64,000 nucleotides of DNA from Pseudobacter ginsenosidimutans (GTDB taxonomy: Bacteria > Bacteroidota > Bacteroidia > Chitinophagales > Chitinophagaceae), in NCBI RefSeq assembly GCF_007970185.1, contig NZ_CP042431.1, positions 1,860,001-1,924,000 on the forward strand, in the 5' to 3' direction. The notes below the pieces were generated by a model, which made no database searches, was not told where the DNA came from, and saw nothing but the letters and a program-made list of their open reading frames with translations. Numbering within the stretch: the first letter of the stretch is position 1; each line of letters starts with the position of its first letter. The position numbers and the translations under genes were made by a program. Of the stretch, positions 54,644-63,700 are shown piece after piece.

Positions 54644-55423
54644 CTATTTTTTCACTTTCGCCTTGAATTCCTGAATTGCATTTCTTGTAAAGCTGCTCAA
54701 TACCAGCTCTCCACTGATCTTTGCTCTCTCGATCAGTAACTGGTCCCAGTGTTCCGTCCCTTTCCACAAAACTTTTTTCAACTCATGCATGGCTTGTGGA
54801 CTGGAGTGCGACAAAGTATGCGCCAGGCGTGCAATGGATTCATCCATATCGGTTACGCTGCTGTGCAGTTCTGCAAACAATCCTTTTCTTCTGGCCCAGT
54901 CTGAATTACGCCACATGGTGGCGTCGATGGCCAGATGTCCGAACCCGGCAGTGCCGATCTTTCTTTCTACTGCTGGTCCCACTACAAACGGACCGATGCC
55001 AACTGCCAGCTCACTTAATTTCACATCGGCGCCTTCCACCGCGATGGCATAATCAGCCGCAGCGGCAATACCTACACCGCCGCCCACGCATTTGCCATGG
55101 ATGCGCGCGATAATGAACTGCGGGCATTTCCTCATGGCATTGATCACATGCGCAAAGCCGCTGAAGAAATCTAGTCCCTGCTCTTTATTCTGAATGGCAA
55201 CCAGTTCATCGAAAGATGCGCCTGCACAAAATGCTTTATCACCTGCGGAGCGCAACACAATCACCCTGGTATCGCTTTCATTGCCTGCACCATGGATCAC
55301 ATGCGCCAGTTCTTCCAGCAGTTTGCCGGGCAATGAATTGCTCTGGGGATGAAAGAACTCGATTGTGGTAACTCCATTATGCGTTTCGGCCTTTACATGG
55401 CCCTGCTGAACTTCTTTGATCAT
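54644..55423 (-). CDS. Enoyl-CoA hydratase/isomerase family protein
   Basis: This 259-residue crotonase-fold enzyme has the oxyanion-hole segments RSAGDKAFCAGASFDEL and HGKCVGGGVGIAAAADYAIA, and the SELAVGIGPFVVGP stretch where hydratases carry a catalytic Glu. It is 18 bases downstream of paaZ on the same strand, so it is probably a phenylacetate-pathway enoyl-CoA hydratase or isomerase (PaaF/PaaG-like). The specific step is not settled by the motifs. Confidence 0.87.
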   Translation of the reverse strand: MIKEVQQGHVKAETHNGVTTIEFFHPQSNSLPGKLLEELAHVIHGAGNESDTRVIVLRSAGDKAFCAGASFDELVAIQNKEQGLDFFSGFAHVINAMRKCPQFIIARIHGKCVGGGVGIAAAADYAIAVEGADVKLSELAVGIGPFVVGPAVERKIGTAGFGHLAIDATMWRNSDWARRKGLFAELHSSVTDMDESIARLAHTLSHSSPQAMHELKKVLWKGTEHWDQLLIERAKISGELVLSSFTRNAIQEFKAKVKK

Positions 55424-55441
55424 AGATAAATATTTTATGAA

Positions 55442-57490
55442 TTAGCCCTGATCTTTCTTTCTTACCATGGTCAAGATGGTGGCGATGGCAACAGGTTCTC
55501 CCAGTTGGTCCGTAACTTCCACCAGCCATTTCACGATCCCTTTTGCAATATCCTCTTCACTTTTCTTTTCCTGCTCCGTTTTTTCTTTACAGGTGAGTTG
55601 TACGGCGATGGTAGTACCTGCGTACACGGGTTTGAGGAACCGGCATTCTTCCAGTCCGTAATTCAACATCACGGGTCCTTTCTTCGCATCTACAAATAAA
55701 CCAGCAGCTGCACTGAGGATGAAGTAACCGTGTGCTACAGGCTTTTCAAAAATGGTGCCTTCAAGTGAAGTATGATCGGTATGTGCGTAGAAATGGTCCC
55801 AGCTCACGTTGGCGAAGTTCACGATGTCCGCTTCAGTAACAGTACGCTTATGCGTGTGAAGGGTATCGCCGATCTGCAGTTCTTCAAAGTATTTTCTGAA
55901 TGGATGTTTTTCATCTTCGTGAGTAGCGCCACCTTGCTGGTAAACGTTGGTGATGGCAGTTATGGCGGAAGGTGATCCCTGGATGGCAGTGCGTTGCATA
56001 TAATGCTTCACGCCTCTTATGCCGCCCATCTCTTCACCTCCACCCGCGCGACCAGGCCCGCCATGCACCAGCATTGGCAAAGGAGAGCCGTGACCTGTAC
56101 TTTCTTTGGCATCTTCGCGGTTCAGCACCAGGATGCGTCCGTGATGCGATGCTGCACCCAGTACAAAGTCTTTTGCAATTTTGTTATCGGCAGTCACCAC
56201 AGAACATACCAGCGATCCTTTTCCTTTCTTGGCAAGTATGGTAGCTTCTTCCAGGGATTTGTAAGGCATAATGGTGCTTACAGGACCGAAAGCTTCCACT
56301 TCATGTACTTCTTTTGATTCGAAAGGTTTTTGGTTGAGCAATAACAGGGGGCTCATGAAAGCGCCTTTCTTTGCATCGGCGTCGATCACTTCAACACTGT
56401 CCAGCGAACCATAAACAATGGAAGAAGAGGCCAGCAGTTTCTGCACCTGCGCCATCACTTCTTCGCGCTGGCTTTGTCCGGCGAGAGAGCCCATGCGCAC
56501 TTTTTCATTTTCCGGATTACCGATGGTGGTTTGGCTGAGCGCCTTACCGATCGATTTCCACACATCTTCCATCTTATTTTCAGGAACAAAAATGCGGCGG
56601 ATGGCTGTACATTTTTGTCCGGCTTTGGTGGTCATCTCTTTTCTCACTTCTTTCACAAAGATGTCCCACTCGGGCATGTCCGGTGTAACGTCATCTCCCA
56701 GCACGATACAGTTCAGGGAATCTGCTTCCATGGTGAAAGGAACATTCTCTGCAAGTACACGTGGATGTGCTTTCAGCATTTTGCCGGTGGAGGCAGAGCC
56801 TGTGAATGTGATCACATCCTGTTCACTAACATGGTCAAGCAGGTCACCGGCCGAGCCCACCAGTAGCTGGAGAGCGCCATCGGGCAGAATGCCTGAGGCG
56901 ATGATCTTTTTCACCACGGCTTCTGTAAGATAGGAGGTTACCGTTGCAGGCTTCACAATAGCCGGCATACCTGCCAGGAGGTTCACCGCTATTTTTTCCA
57001 GCATACCCCATACAGGGAAGTTGAATGCATTGATATGAATGGCTACACCTTCTTTGGGAACTAAAATGTGATGGCCCATGAAACTGCCGGTTTTACTGAG
57101 CGAAATCGGCTCTCCGTCAACAGCGAAAGTTTCATTGGGGAACTTCCTGCGCAGGGATGCGTAGGAGAATAGGTTGCCGATGCCGCCTTCGATATCCACC
57201 CAGCTATCTGCTTTGGTGGCGCCTGTCTGATAGCTCAGGCTGTATAGTTCTGGTAAATGTTCGCGGAGCATCAGTGCGAGTGCTTTGAGCATCAGTCCTC
57301 TTTCATGAAAGGTCATTTTCCGCAAAGCGGGATTGCCTTTCGTTCTTCCATATTCCAGTACTGAGGCAAAGTCAAGTCCTTTTGTGGAAGTGGTTCCCAG
57401 CGCTGCGCCGGTAACCGCATTGTATAATGTCTGCCCTTCTCCATCGCCGGAAATCCATTTGCCGGTCACGTAGTTTTCGAGTTTTATCAT
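55442..57490 (-). CDS. paaZ: Bifunctional aldehyde dehydrogenase/enoyl-CoA hydratase PaaZ
   Basis: This 682-residue enzyme matches PaaZ, which opens the oxepin-CoA ring (hydratase) and oxidises the resulting aldehyde in phenylacetate degradation. The N-terminal aldehyde dehydrogenase domain (about 1-520) has the Glu segment FTMEADSLNC and the catalytic Cys in TKAGQKCTAIRRIFVP. The C-terminal MaoC-like hydratase (about 540-675) has SWDHFYAHTDH and AHGYFILSAAAG. The frame opens upstream at 57526, but ATG 57490 gives the standard PaaZ start and length. The rest of the paa pathway is not in this window. Confidence 0.95.
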   Translation of the reverse strand: MIKLENYVTGKWISGDGEGQTLYNAVTGAALGTTSTKGLDFASVLEYGRTKGNPALRKMTFHERGLMLKALALMLREHLPELYSLSYQTGATKADSWVDIEGGIGNLFSYASLRRKFPNETFAVDGEPISLSKTGSFMGHHILVPKEGVAIHINAFNFPVWGMLEKIAVNLLAGMPAIVKPATVTSYLTEAVVKKIIASGILPDGALQLLVGSAGDLLDHVSEQDVITFTGSASTGKMLKAHPRVLAENVPFTMEADSLNCIVLGDDVTPDMPEWDIFVKEVRKEMTTKAGQKCTAIRRIFVPENKMEDVWKSIGKALSQTTIGNPENEKVRMGSLAGQSQREEVMAQVQKLLASSSIVYGSLDSVEVIDADAKKGAFMSPLLLLNQKPFESKEVHEVEAFGPVSTIMPYKSLEEATILAKKGKGSLVCSVVTADNKIAKDFVLGAASHHGRILVLNREDAKESTGHGSPLPMLVHGGPGRAGGGEEMGGIRGVKHYMQRTAIQGSPSAITAITNVYQQGGATHEDEKHPFRKYFEELQIGDTLHTHKRTVTEADIVNFANVSWDHFYAHTDHTSLEGTIFEKPVAHGYFILSAAAGLFVDAKKGPVMLNYGLEECRFLKPVYAGTTIAVQLTCKEKTEQEKKSEEDIAKGIVKWLVEVTDQLGEPVAIATILTMVRKKDQG

Positions 57491-57623
57491 ATAGCAAGTT
57501 AATATCACGAAAATACTGCAAAGCAATAAATCCGGCCGGAATTATCATTATTATTAACAGACATGTATTTTTGCCCGGAACGGCGGAAACTGGTAGATCT
57601 CCGCTGTGTAAAAAACACAAAGT

Positions 57624-58088
57624 ATGATAAAAACAATTGCTTCGCTGGCAGTGATCAGTATGATGGTTCTGGCCTGTAACAATGCACAGGACAATGCTGC
57701 TGAAAGAAAAGACGGATATTCAACAGCGCCTAAAACAGAAACAGATTCGCTTTATCACCAGGTGATGGATGGCCATGATGTGGGAATGGCGAAGATGGGA
57801 GCTTTGAAAAAGTATAACGGTGTAGTGCAATCGAAAATTGACAGTACTCAGAAATTACCTGCTGCAAAGCAGGATAAAGCTTATCTCCAGGAAGTAATGA
57901 CCCTTCAGCAGCAGTTGATCAATGCGGAGAAGGGAATGAATGAGTGGATGGAAGGTTTTAACCTGGATTCTGCTTCCGGGCCAACAGCAAGCATCAGTTA
58001 TCTGAAGAGTGAGCTGCAGAAAGTGACCATCGTTCGTGATAATATCCTCAACAGCCTCAGCAAGGCAGACTCCCTGTTGAAAAAATAG
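57624..58088 (+). CDS. Hypothetical lipoprotein with helical domain
   Basis: A 154-residue protein with a lipoprotein signal (MIKTIASLAVISMMVLAC, Cys18), then almost entirely helical, with heptad-like stretches (YHQVMDGHDVGMAKMGALKKYNGVVQSKIDSTQKL and EVMTLQQQLINAEKGMNEWMEGF, then LKSELQKVTIVRDNILNSLSKADSLL), suggesting a helical bundle or coiled coil at the periplasmic face. I do not recognise the family. A TATTTTTG box at 57566-57573 is a plausible -7 element. Confidence 0.7.
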   Translation: MIKTIASLAVISMMVLACNNAQDNAAERKDGYSTAPKTETDSLYHQVMDGHDVGMAKMGALKKYNGVVQSKIDSTQKLPAAKQDKAYLQEVMTLQQQLINAEKGMNEWMEGFNLDSASGPTASISYLKSELQKVTIVRDNILNSLSKADSLLKK

Positions 58089-58106
58089 AAAAAGCTAATA
58101 AAATAT

Positions 58107-58139
58107 AAAAGCCTGCATTCATGATGAGTGCAGGCTTTT
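58107..58139. terminator. Bidirectional intrinsic terminator
   Basis: AAAAGCCTGCATTC (58107-58120) pairs with GAGTGCAGGCTTTT (58126-58139) with one G-T. It lies between the convergent genes ending at 58088 and 58160. Confidence 0.8.
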
Positions 58140-58159
58140 GTGCTTTTGGGATATCATGA

Positions 58160-58627
58160 TCAGGCATTGATCAGCCCGAATTGTTTCAGATGGTGTTGAA
58201 AATGCTTGTACAACAATTGAACCTGTTCTTCGAAGTTGAGGTTGCCGAAGATAGGGTTCTCTATTCTCAGGCCGGGTGTGGATTCAAACACTTCGAAGAA
58301 ATGGTCGAGTTCTTTTTGTACAGCTTCGATGGCCTGTTGCATGGTATTGTATTCCGTTGGGTTGGGTTCTTCCGGAAGCAATGGATTGATGGTATTCTCG
58401 CGGAAAGGTTTGTCTGTCATCAACCATGCATATGCTTTTGACATTCTTTCTTTATCGGGAAGGGCGGCATGATGTATGCGGCCGTTGGCAACTTTCAGCA
58501 TTTCAGCCATGTGCTCCACCATTTGCTGTCCATTCATCTTGCCCCAGGATCCTTTGGCATCGGGCGCCAGGTGCTTCAGGTGGAAAACTGCTTCATTCTT
58601 CAGAAAATTCACTTGCTGCTGGTTCAT
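58160..58627 (-). CDS. DinB-superfamily/DUF1569-like protein
   Basis: This 155-residue protein resembles the DUF1569/DinB-like four-helix metal-binding family: an early WGKMNGQQMVEHMAEM with a His, and a C-terminal LLYKHFQHHLKQFGL with several His that would complete the metal site. These proteins are often thiol-dependent transferases or of unknown function. It is divergent from the protease gene that follows and convergent with the helical lipoprotein. Confidence 0.7.
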   Translation of the reverse strand: MNQQQVNFLKNEAVFHLKHLAPDAKGSWGKMNGQQMVEHMAEMLKVANGRIHHAALPDKERMSKAYAWLMTDKPFRENTINPLLPEEPNPTEYNTMQQAIEAVQKELDHFFEVFESTPGLRIENPIFGNLNFEEQVQLLYKHFQHHLKQFGLINA

Positions 58628-58732
58628 ACTATAGGTTATTTATAAATGGGCATAATAGCACAATTTACAGAAAAATTGGTGTCAGGCTGTCAGATAAACG
58701 GATTGGTTCAGCATTTGAACAGAACTGGTAAT

Positions 58733-59722
58733 ATGGAAAACGACTATCCTCTACAATTGGTTCAGCATGCTGACCAGGGTTTGCTGGATGCTTATTCCGG
58801 CACTATTACCCGCGTGGTGCACGAAACCGCAGAATCGGTAGTGCATATTGAAGTGATCAAATCGGCCACAGACCCCAGGACCCGCCAGCAGCGCGATGCG
58901 CCGGGCAGCGGCTCGGGCTTTATCATTTCTTCAGATGGTTTTATCGTTACCAATAATCATGTGATCGAACAGGCGAAAAACATCAGGGTTTCCCTCTCCG
59001 ATGGCAGGAAAGTGGTGGCAGAACTGAAAGGAACAGATCCATCAACAGATATTGCTGTGTTGAAGATCTATGAGAGCAATCTGAAAGCATTGTCGTTTGC
59101 GGATTCTGCACAATTGCAACCCGGACAAATTGCCGTTGCCATCGGTAACCCGTTGGGCCTGCAGCATACTGTAACGGCCGGTGTGGTAAGCGCCCTGGGC
59201 AGAACACTGCGCGCCAGCAATGGAAGGCTGATAGATGATGTGATCCAGACAGATGCCAGTCTTAATCCAGGCAACTCCGGCGGACCACTGGTCAATTCTT
59301 CCGGGCAGGTGATCGGCGTGAATACCGCTATGATCCCCACTGCGCATGGGATCTGCTTTGCTGTTAGCTCAAACCTTGCAGCGTATGCTGCCGGTCGGTT
59401 GATCATGACCGGCAGAGTCAAGCGCGCTTACCTCGGTATTGCAGGGCAGCAGGTAAACCTTACTGAGCGGATGATGGCAGCCAATAAACTGCAAAAGCGG
59501 ACCGGAGTGTATGTTTTTGAGCTGGAAGCAGACAGTCCTGCCTACAACCGTCAACTGCAGAATGGCGACATTATTGTAGCTATCGGTGAAACGCATGTTG
59601 GTTCCGTGGATGACCTGCACAAACAACTGACGGAAGCATTTATCGGTCAACGGGTGAAACTGGATATACTCAGAAGCGGGAGAAAGATAACAGTGGAAGT
59701 GATACCCGGAGAGTTGAAATAA
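58733..59722 (+). CDS. Short HtrA-like trypsin-type serine protease with one PDZ domain
   Basis: This 329-residue protease has a trypsin-like domain with catalytic His76 (VTNNHVIEQ), Asp106 (STDIAVLKI) and Ser182 (NPGNSGGPL), and one C-terminal PDZ domain (about 235-325, RAYLGIAGQQVNL ... NGDIIVAIGETHVGSVDDL). HtrA/Deg proteases are normally exported, yet no signal peptide or membrane helix is present here; the N-terminus is MENDYPLQLVQHADQG. The frame extends to ATG 58646, but that adds no signal either. It is therefore probably cytoplasmic, unlike classic DegP. Confidence 0.88.
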   Translation: MENDYPLQLVQHADQGLLDAYSGTITRVVHETAESVVHIEVIKSATDPRTRQQRDAPGSGSGFIISSDGFIVTNNHVIEQAKNIRVSLSDGRKVVAELKGTDPSTDIAVLKIYESNLKALSFADSAQLQPGQIAVAIGNPLGLQHTVTAGVVSALGRTLRASNGRLIDDVIQTDASLNPGNSGGPLVNSSGQVIGVNTAMIPTAHGICFAVSSNLAAYAAGRLIMTGRVKRAYLGIAGQQVNLTERMMAANKLQKRTGVYVFELEADSPAYNRQLQNGDIIVAIGETHVGSVDDLHKQLTEAFIGQRVKLDILRSGRKITVEVIPGELK

Positions 59723-59758
59723 ATAAAGGCAGCATCCCTGCTAATCAGTGATGGAAGA

Positions 59759-60205
59759 GTGCAACTATATACAGGTATCGCGGTTAATAATAAACGAGAG
59801 AATAAGCATTACAGGGAAGAACTGATGAATTACCCTTTTCGGCTGATCATTGCAGAAAGTAAATCGGAAGAAGGCAAACAGTACTGGTTCCTGACCAATG
59901 ATTTTAACTGCTCAGCCAAAGAAATTGCACAGGCATATAGAAGACGTTGGGATATTGAAGTATTCTTCCGTTTTTTAAAGCAGGAGCTTAATGTAAGCGA
60001 TCTGGTCTCATTGAACAAGAACGGCATACAAGTGATCTTGTATATGACGCTAATTGCCGCTATGATGATACTGATCTATAAAAAAGCAAACAATATAGGA
60101 TATAAAAAGGCCAAAAGACGCTTCGCTACGGAAGTAAGAGACCTTGCTATTGCCATGATCGTTGTACAATGCGGAGGTGATCCAGGACTGTTTTTCAAAA
60201 CATAA
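59759..60205 (+). pseudogene. IS4-family transposase, C-terminal fragment
   Basis: The open frame gives the C-terminal part of a DDE transposase. It includes YRRRWDIEVFFRFLK, the Y-(2)-R-(3)-E-(6)-K motif that marks the IS4 family and contains the catalytic Glu. The N-terminal DNA-binding and the two Asp-bearing regions are missing, so it cannot transpose. The apparent start is just the first usable codon of the fragment; no real start is present. Confidence 0.85.
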
Positions 60206-60208
60206 AAA

Positions 60209-60233
60209 ATGGTCGGAATTTTCTTCCGACCAT
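60209..60233 (+). terminator. Hairpin at the right end of the IS remnant
   Basis: ATGGTCGGAA (60209-60218) and TTCCGACCAT (60224-60233) form a perfect 10-bp stem right after the transposase stop. It overlaps the right terminal repeat and could terminate transcription or be part of the end structure. Confidence 0.5.
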
Positions 60234-60266
60234 GACTGGCATCCCTGCTGCCTTTTATAATGTTGA

Positions 60267-60593
60267 TTATTCTTCTTCTGTGGATGCGGAGGGCCCATTG
60301 GATTTCACGGATTCGATACCGTTATCCCTGCCTTGCGCAGACTCATACATCTGGCTCTTGCCGATCACCTGGCTATTGGCGGCTTTCAGATTGAAATAGA
60401 ATTTTCCGTTGCTGGATTCCAGCCTGTCGTAGTTGCCTTCATTACCGGCATTCTTTTTTACGGATTCGATACCGTTGGCGCGTGCAGCAGCCGTGGTGTA
60501 TCCTTCACTTGAAAGTATCACCTGGCCGTTGTCTGCTTTGAGGTTGAAATAGAACTGGCCATCGTTTCCGGTCTTAGTGATGAACTTACCCAT
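60267..60593 (-). CDS. YegP-like (DUF1508) tandem-repeat protein
   Basis: This 108-residue protein is built of two repeats of about 48 residues, each with the DUF1508 pattern: GQFYFNLKADNGQVILSSEGYT...RANGIESVKKN and GKFYFNLKAANSQVIGKSQMYES...RDNGIESVKSN. This is the YegP family, small soluble proteins of unknown function. The C-terminus is short and acidic (ASTEEE). It is followed by the split terminator at 60246-60255. Confidence 0.88.
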   Translation of the reverse strand: MGKFITKTGNDGQFYFNLKADNGQVILSSEGYTTAAARANGIESVKKNAGNEGNYDRLESSNGKFYFNLKAANSQVIGKSQMYESAQGRDNGIESVKSNGPSASTEEE

Positions 60594-60646
60594 AGATGAA
60601 TGATTTGGTTATAATAAATATAAAGGTTTACTGATACATAAAAACA

Positions 60647-60676
60647 AAAATCCCAGCCTGATGGCCGGGATTTTTT
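60647..60676 (-). terminator. Intrinsic terminator of the subtilase gene
   Basis: AAAATCCCAGCC (60647-60658) pairs with GGCCGGGATTTT (60663-60674) with one mismatch, loop TGAT; on the minus strand a T-rich tract follows. It lies 30 bases past the stop of the subtilase gene. Confidence 0.75.
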
Positions 60677-60705
60677 GAAAATTTAATGTCGTATACCGGG
60701 GATGC

Positions 60706-63700
60706 TTACCTGATCAGCAGCTTGGTGAGGTAGCTCTTGTTGTCGTGTTGGATCCTCAGCATATATACGCCGGTTGTGAGATGTGAGGCCTCGATGGTCT
60801 TATTGAACCTGCCCACAAATCCGGGGTAATTGTTCTCGAATACTTTTTGTCCGAGTGTATTCAGGATAGTGATATTGAGATCGGCTTTCCTGGTTACGGT
60901 GAAGTCGGTTACAAATCTTCCGCTGCTGGGATTGGGCAAAACTCTCAGACCGATGGCGGAAGGATCAATATTGGGAATGGAAGTAACCACAAAATCGATC
61001 TCATTGGATGTTAATGCGCACCCGAAACTGTTTGTAACAATCACTTTGTATTTGCCACTGGTGTTGGGCGTATAGTCTTTATCTGTGGCGCCAACGATGA
61101 TGGCATTGCCATTGTACCACTGATTACCGGTTGCAGCGCTGCTGACCAATTTGTTGTTTGATACGCTGATTGTTGGCGCTGCTGCTTCGGTAGCGGTCAC
61201 CTCGGTTCTTCCGGCGCTGGCGCAATTGATGAAGCGCAGCTTCATATCGTAGAAAACATAATAGAATTTCGCCGCATCATTAGAAGGAAGTTGTGAGTTG
61301 ATATTACCTGTTAAGGTGAATACTCCGTTAACACCAGTGGGATAAGGGTTGGTGGTAAGATTGGTATTGCCGAAGAATGTGGCCGCATTGGCATTATCCT
61401 CTTCCTGATAGATCATAATTCCATGCGTTCCTGTAGTGGTAACGGGAAGGTTCACCTGAAATACGGCTCCATTGTCGCTTGCTGAATAAGTGGTGGAACC
61501 TGGCGTTGGATGCGTGGAGTACACATCGATCTCAGTGATCGCTTCAGGAGTAACCGAGAGCTGGTCGTTTTCATACTTCAGGTTCTTGCCAATCAATACC
61601 GATACTTTCCTGGAGGTATTCACTTTGCTGATATAAAGTTTCACGGATTCGATCATAACAGGCGCAGTGTTGGTGAAGGTCATCCAGTAAAGATTGTTTG
61701 GCCTGTAAGCTCCTGTTGTATTGAGTGTACCATTGGTGGCCGGTCCAACTTTGATATTGGCACTGTTCTTTTCAACAAAATACTTCTTGCCTGCCGTGAT
61801 CACATTACTGGTGGTTTTGGAACCTGCAGCAATTGGCGTAGTGGCATTGGATGCATCATACCAGAAGTAGAGATCATTGGCGCTATTGGTTGTTTTGAAA
61901 TTCACAATATTGCTATTACAGATCTCTGCCTGTGCTCCAGTTGGATTGGTACTGGCCTGCGCCATATTGATGGTGGCAACCGTTTTATTATTACTTGCAT
62001 CCTGATCATTGGCCAGGGTGGTAGCGGCTTCTATTTCATAAGTGGCTCCGGCTTCGGGAGTGAATGGTGTTTGAACGGTGTACACCACATCGCTTTCTGG
62101 TTTTACTACTCCCGGGAAGCTGCCGGTGGTGTTGAGTACAGCAACCCCGCCTTTGGTGATCTTCAGTGTGAAAGGAACATTGCTTTGGTCCTGCGTGCCT
62201 GTATTGCGGATGCGGATAGACACATGCTGCGGACCTGTTGCGCAGTCATCATCGAAAGGAGAAATGATCTCAGATACACCTACCTCTTTGGAAGGTGTAA
62301 TCACTTTCAGAATGAAGTCGTGCGTTTCACCTTTTGTATAGCCTGTGCAGGCTGTGATACCGGCAGCATTGCTTGTTTCAGACAATACAATCCTGGTGAG
62401 AATTGATTGGCCGGTTGTAATACCGGAAGGCAGGGGAAGACTGAAGTTGAATGTATGCGTAGGTGTACCGGGAGTAACGGCATTGCCTGTATATAATAAT
62501 TCTGATGCATCGAAAGTGCCGTTGCTGTTCACATCGGCAAATACTTTGAAAGCGATTGCAGGGAGGTTCTCTCCGCCGCAGGTGCCTACAGTGAGGGTGG
62601 TAGGATAGGTTGTACCTGTTTCCACCGATGCAATGGAAGAAGTATTGTTTACATACTGTGTACAGGCACTGGTGTTGCTGGCTGTGAAGTTCAGGTTACT
62701 AATTTTGATGGCGTTGATGCGCGCTCCGTTGGCATCTGAGGGAGCGGAAGTAGCGCAGGCAGCAGTGCCGCCCACTCCGCTGACGATGAGTGAGAACGCC
62801 TGTGAGCCTCTTTCCAGTGTGCCCTTGTGCGTTACCTTGATGGTATAGGTCTGGCCTGGAACCGGATTGGCGATCTCGATCTTCTCAACATTGTCCAGTT
62901 TATTATCTCCGGTAGTTGCAGCAGCCGGCCTGTTGGTGGGATTGAGTATCCATGGGCTGAAGGTGTTGGTGGCTTGTGTTACGCGCAGGTCCAGGTCGTG
63001 CACCAGTTTGGGAGTTGCATCGTTCAGCGCATTGGCGCCCTGGATGCTGCCCTTGGGGTCTGTCCAGCTGATAGTCACCACCAGCGGTCCGCTGCCGGAG
63101 GCGATCACCGGAAACGTATAGGTATCTCCGTTATTGAGTGTTTCTTCCCTTATCACTTGTTTCTTTGGGATGCTGTTATCATCCTTTATTACGAGAGCGG
63201 CTTTGGCAACGTTCACAAGCCCCCATCCAAACATATAATCAGGGCCCGGATTGGGACCAGCTTCATCTGCTGTATGGATGGTGAGACCTTTCAGTGTGGC
63301 GGCGCGCATGAATGTGCCGGGATGCAGCTGAACGTAATATTCCTGCAACAGCAACAGGGAGCCGGTTACATTGGGAGTGGCCATGGAAGTGCCGCTATAG
63401 GTTGCATAAGCGTTGTTGGCAGCAGCAATGGATGAAGTGAGGCCAACACCATCAGCCACAACATCCGGTTTGATCCGGCCATCATCAGTAGGGCCCCAGC
63501 TGCTGAAGCTGCTCATCACTACATTGCTTGCGGATGAGTAACCAGTTGGAATAGGATTTACTGCGCCTACAGTGAGGATATTCTTCGCAGTGCCGTAAGA
63601 GGAAATGATATCGTAGCCGTTGTTGCTGCTGATCCCGGAAGGGCGTCCACCTGTGATCTTGGTCATGTCATTGCTTGAATTGTAGCGCCAGGCTTCTGCT

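Larger units (their letters stand above)
59743..60238. mobile_element. Truncated IS4-family insertion sequence
   Basis: This 496-base remnant is bounded by CAGTGATGG (59746-59754) on the left and, in inverse orientation, CAGTCATGG (from 60230-60238) on the right, which match at 8 of 9 positions and may be the terminal inverted repeats. An 11-base direct repeat flanks it, in the 9-13 range known for IS4-group target duplications. It contains only the C-terminal part of the transposase; IS4 elements are normally about 1.3 kb or more, so the left part has been deleted. Confidence 0.7.
59725..60255. other. Terminator hairpin split by an IS4-family remnant
   Basis: AAAGGCAGCA (59725-59734) and TGCTGCCTTT (60246-60255) are perfect 10-base inverted arms that flank the IS remnant. 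An 11-base direct repeat, GCATCCCTGCT, lies at 59732-59742 and again at 60239-60249. Removing the element and one copy of the repeat restores a single stem with a TCCC loop and T-run between convergent genes, a normal shared terminator. Confidence 0.65.
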
